In this document: in pieces, positions 6,153 through 7,634 of the stretch | How positions within the stretch are numbered: position 1 is the first letter of the stretch | Layout of the letters: every line of letters begins with the position of its first letter | Assembly (NCBI GenBank): GCA_031290405.1 | Contig: JAITNO010000102.1 | Location: 1-7,634, forward strand | Source: Spirochaetaceae bacterium | GTDB lineage: Bacteria; Spirochaetota; Spirochaetia; Treponematales; Breznakiellaceae | Length of the DNA stretch: 7,634 bases | Reading direction: 5' to 3' | Notes under the pieces: generated by a model | Databases searched by the model: none | What the model was told of the DNA's origin: nothing | The model's input: the letters and a program-made list of their open reading frames with translations, nothing else | Position numbers and translations under genes: made by a program

Positions 6153-6746
6153 GTGGGGCGGGGGACGGGCACGCTCGACGGGCTTTCGATTGCCCACGCG
6201 GTCTGCGACGATCTGCTCGAGCGCATACGGTGCAGGACGCTTTTTGCCACGCACTATCACGAGTTGGCGGGCATACAAAGCGATGCTCTGGCGAACCGCT
6301 CGCTCGCCGCCGACGAGTGCGACGGGCGGATTGTGTTTAGGAGGCGCCTTGTCGAGGGGCCGTCGGCGGATTCCTACGGCCTCCAGGTTGCCCGCCTTGC
6401 GGGGCTGCCGCCTAGCGTGTTGGAGCGGGCGGCGGTCTATTTGAAGGAGCTGAAGGAGAAAGGCGCCGCCGGCGCCTCAGGCGAGGCGCGAACGGAAGGG
6501 GCCGAGCAGGGCGCGGCGGAAGAGGTCGATCCGTTTCACCGGCGGATACTGGAGGAGCTTGCCGCGCTGGATGTGGACAACATGACGCCGCTCGGGGCGA
6601 TTGCCCTCGTGTCGCGCTGGAAGGCGGCCCTCGCCGCCGGAGCCGGTGGCAACGCCGACCGCAAGAGAAAAGCAAAGAAGGCCGCCGCTGCGCCTCCGCG
6701 GCCCCTTCCCCCCCCCAAAAAAAGCGATCCCTGGCTCTTTGATTGA
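6153..6746 (+). pseudogene. mutS: MutS C-terminal part, same frame after the stop
   Basis: The 197 codons after the TAG continue the MutS ATPase domain: VGRGTGTLDGLSIAH straight after Walker B, then TLFATHYHEL with His737 (full-length numbering). Next come the helix-turn-helix dimerisation region (DSYGLQVARLAGLP), a variable linker rich in Gly, Ala and Glu, a conserved small domain (residues like MTPLGAIALVSRWK), and a basic, proline-rich tail ending SDPWLFD. The last residues resemble a clamp-binding LF-type motif, which is inference. GTG 6153 directly follows the stop but has no ribosome-binding site at normal spacing, so separate translation is unlikely. Apart from the stop the segment looks intact, which suggests a very recent mutation, read-through or a sequence error. 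Confidence 0.85.
6708..6723 (+). repeat. C9A7 double homopolymer in the mutS tail
   Basis: Nine C (6708-6716) run directly into seven A (6717-6723), encoding Pro-Pro-Pro-Lys-Lys ten codons before the stop. A one-base slip would replace the SDPWLFD terminus. The tract is exact in the sequence. Any phase-variable role is inference. Confidence 0.9.
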
Positions 6747-6793
6747 TTGCGGGAGGCAAGACCCGCGCGCCCGGCGTCCTTCTGGGGCGAGGC

Positions 6794-6849
6794 AAAAAGA
6801 AGACCTGCGGGACTGAGCTGCTTTAGAGAACAAGAGGCCCCACAGGTCT
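6794..6849 (-). terminator. terminator-like hairpin on the minus strand
   Basis: On the minus strand AGACCTGTGGG (plus 6839-6849) pairs with CCCGCAGGTCT (plus 6801-6811), ten Watson-Crick pairs plus one G-U wobble, with a 27-base loop. TCTTTTT (plus 6794-6800) follows at once. On the plus strand the wobble becomes a C-A mismatch and no T-tract follows, so the signal points to minus-strand transcription. It lies about 80 bases beyond the stop of the minus frame ending at 6930. The long loop is unusual. The end of a small RNA is another possibility. Confidence 0.5.
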
Positions 6850-6929
6850 ATAGGAGGTCCCGGCAATTCTGAGCCAAACGGCCGGTACGACTTCAGCCTA
6901 GCGGTTCTTGCTAAAAGCGTCAAGCCTCC

Positions 6930-7631
6930 TCATCTCGCACGGCCCCCCTTCCTTTGCCCTTTGTCAGCCGAGGCGCCCCCCAAGCGGGGGGCGCAACCCT
7001 CAAACGCAAGTCGTATCGCACAGGGCGCAGCTCCGGAGGCCGCTGTAAAAAAACGCGGCGCTCTTGTGCGCGGTCTGCGCGCTCTTGTGCGCGGGCGGCT
7101 TGCTCGGGACGGTGGGGGGCTCGCTGGGCTCACTGGGCTTTTTGGCTCGAAAGGGGATCTGGAGGGCTTTGCACGCGGTCTGGAGGGCGCGGGACGGGGT
7201 CTGGTTGCGACTGAAACTGGTGCAATCTTAACCGAAATTGGCGCAGTTGCTGTTGCAACTGGCGCAGTTGCTGTTGCAACTGGCGCAGTTGCTGTTGCAA
7301 CTGGTGCGGTTGCTGTTGCAACTGGTGCGGTTGCTGTTGCAACTGGTGCGGTTGCTGTTGCAACTGGTGCGGTTGCAGTTGCAACTGGTGCGGTTGCTGT
7401 TGCAACTGGTGCGGTTGCAGTTGCAACTGGCGCAGTCTCTACAGAGACTGGCGCAATCTCTACAGAGACTGGCGCAATCTCTACAGAGACTGGCGCAATC
7501 TCTACAGAGACTGGCGCAGTCTCTCCTGGACGCGGGGCGAGGGCGATTGGATGCGGGGCAGTTCCGATTGGATGCGGGGGCGGATGCGCTGGGCGTGGGG
7601 TTTTTAGGTGTGAATGAGGGGCGGCCCTCAC
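6930..7631 (-). CDS. possible Pro/Ala/Thr/Val-repeat protein (minus-strand alternative, may extend past the edge)
   Basis: The minus strand is open from the right edge to TGA at 6930-6932. GTG at 7631 is only the first possible start in view, so the frame may begin outside the window. The product repeats APVATAT and then APVSVEI heptads and ends in a basic Pro/Arg/Ser-rich part, like a disordered linker. Its wobble positions coincide with those of the plus frame, so the silent changes in the array fit it equally well. A terminator-like hairpin on this strand about 80 bases after the stop favours it slightly. No family, signal peptide or ribosome-binding site can be shown. Confidence 0.25.
   Translation of the reverse strand: MRAAPHSHLKTPRPAHPPPHPIGTAPHPIALAPRPGETAPVSVEIAPVSVEIAPVSVEIAPVSVETAPVATATAPVATATAPVATATAPVATATAPVATATAPVATATAPVATATAPVATATAPVATATAPISVKIAPVSVATRPRPAPSRPRAKPSRSPFEPKSPVSPASPPPSRASRPRTRARRPRTRAPRFFTAASGAAPCAIRLAFEGCAPRLGGASADKGQRKGGRAR
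6961..7617 (+). CDS. possible heptapeptide-repeat protein (plus-strand alternative)
   Basis: This open frame of 218 codons starts at TTG. After about 36 unremarkable residues it is made of 7-residue units with Gly at position 2 in 25 of 26 units (TGAVAVA, TGAISTE and diverged forms), and it ends exactly at a unit boundary followed by TGA. In the exact family-A units the three variable bases all fall at third codon positions and are silent, which hints at coding. Against it, there is no ribosome-binding site, the start is TTG next to a 9-bp GC hairpin, part of the frame is dispersed repeat, and 21-bp repeats open all frames. It excludes the minus-strand alternative. No family is recognised. 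Confidence 0.25.
   Translation: MSAEAPPKRGAQPSNASRIAQGAAPEAAVKKRGALVRGLRALVRGRLARDGGGLAGLTGLFGSKGDLEGFARGLEGAGRGLVATETGAILTEIGAVAVATGAVAVATGAVAVATGAVAVATGAVAVATGAVAVATGAVAVATGAVAVATGAVAVATGAVSTETGAISTETGAISTETGAISTETGAVSPGRGARAIGCGAVPIGCGGGCAGRGVFRCE
6973..6994. repeat. 9-bp all-GC hairpin
   Basis: GCGCCCCCC (6973-6981), loop AAGC, GGGGGGCGC (6986-6994) is a perfect inverted repeat of great expected stability. No T-tract follows on either strand. It sits in the non-repetitive stretch between mutS and the 21-bp array. The rest of 6747-6960 shows no recognisable gene. Confidence 0.85.
7023..7052 (+). repeat. fourth copy of the dispersed repeat
   Basis: This segment matches the core of the copy ending at 3937 at about 25 of 30 positions, including GCCGCT and the following A-run. 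It is in the same orientation as the three copies before mutS, so mutS is flanked by related repeats. The 21-bp periodic array begins right after it. Confidence 0.75.
7069..7614. repeat. 21-bp periodic array, 26 units, palindromic core units
   Basis: From 7069 the sequence can be cut into 26 consecutive 21-bp units with no phase slip. Units from 7237 to 7530 are near-identical. Family A (7237-7425, nine units) carries CAGTTGC-TGTT-GCAACTG. Family B (7426-7530, five units, the last partial) carries CAGTCTCT-AC-AGAGACTG. Both are 18-base hairpins joined by a 3-base linker, with shared CAGT/ACTG ends. Outer units (7069-7236 and 7531-7614) are diverged, but 25 of 26 units keep GG at bases 4-5. 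A near-identical pair also straddles 7058-7094 at the same period. Confidence 0.9.
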
Positions 7632-7634
7632 GTT

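Noticed and set aside
6153..6155. GTG directly after the mutS stop as a restart codon
   Set aside because: No Shine-Dalgarno sequence lies at a suitable distance (nearest GGAG about 19 bases away), and a split inside Walker B would not give two working parts.
4941..6278. 445-codon open frame on the minus strand opposite mutS
   Set aside because: It is the antisense of a well-conserved MutS region. Its basic, low-complexity product has no recognisable domain, and GC-rich genes often open such frames.
6749..6766. Terminator for mutS (GCGGG/CCCGC hairpin)
   Set aside because: Only five base pairs and no T-tract.
6477..6923. 148-codon minus-strand frame at the mutS end
   Set aside because: About 60 percent is antisense to the MutS tail, and it would read through the minus-strand terminator-like hairpin.
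6770..6960. Structured RNA gene such as tmRNA, 4.5S RNA or RNase P RNA
   Set aside because: No conserved signature of these RNAs was recognised. Only the terminator-like hairpin is supported.
7216..7530. CRISPR array
   Set aside because: A pure 21-bp tandem repeat without spacers. No cas gene is seen.

Overview
The window is GC-rich bacterial DNA with AT-rich islands only at promoters, and it carries several kinds of short repeats. The best guess at the source is a spirochaete, probably a treponeme of the host-associated (termite-gut) sort. This rests on the look of the ClpP and MutS sequences, the lipoprotein signal and the style of intergenic repeats. It is inference from remembered family features, not a database result.

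Layout. Positions 2-174 hold a 22/23-bp tandem array running in from the left edge. A compact plus-strand group follows: clpP (258-896, complete Ser-His-Asp triad), a DUF3842-family protein (903-1319) and a small GHKL-type ATPase (1347-1916). A three-copy 20-bp repeat and a 15-bp perfect stem-loop (2038-2070) separate this group from a convergent lipoprotein gene on the minus strand (2111-3610). That gene has a near-consensus sigma-70 promoter with overlapping inverted repeats, which look like operators. Between it and mutS lie about 200 bp of dispersed-repeat DNA.

mutS occupies about 4020-6746 and is broken. An in-frame TAG at 6150-6152 sits exactly where the catalytic Walker B glutamate codon should be, and the reading frame continues intact for 197 more codons. 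Homology also extends upstream of the first ATG (4044) to a ribosome-binding site that is followed only by ATA/ATC. Start and active site therefore both look damaged or unusual. The gene also carries G8 and C9A7 homopolymers. The cell may be a natural mutator, may read through UAG, or the stop may be a sequence error.

The right end (6747-7634) holds a terminator-like hairpin on the minus strand, a very GC-rich hairpin, a further copy of the dispersed repeat, and a 21-bp periodic array. The array keeps perfect phase for about 546 bp. Its core units are imperfect palindromes in two sequence families with the same architecture. Open frames run through it on both strands, and whether either is a gene cannot be settled from the sequence alone.

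The clear functional themes are proteolysis (ClpP), mismatch repair (MutS, probably inactive) and a regulated surface or periplasmic lipoprotein. No tRNA, rRNA, CRISPR array or transposase was recognised.
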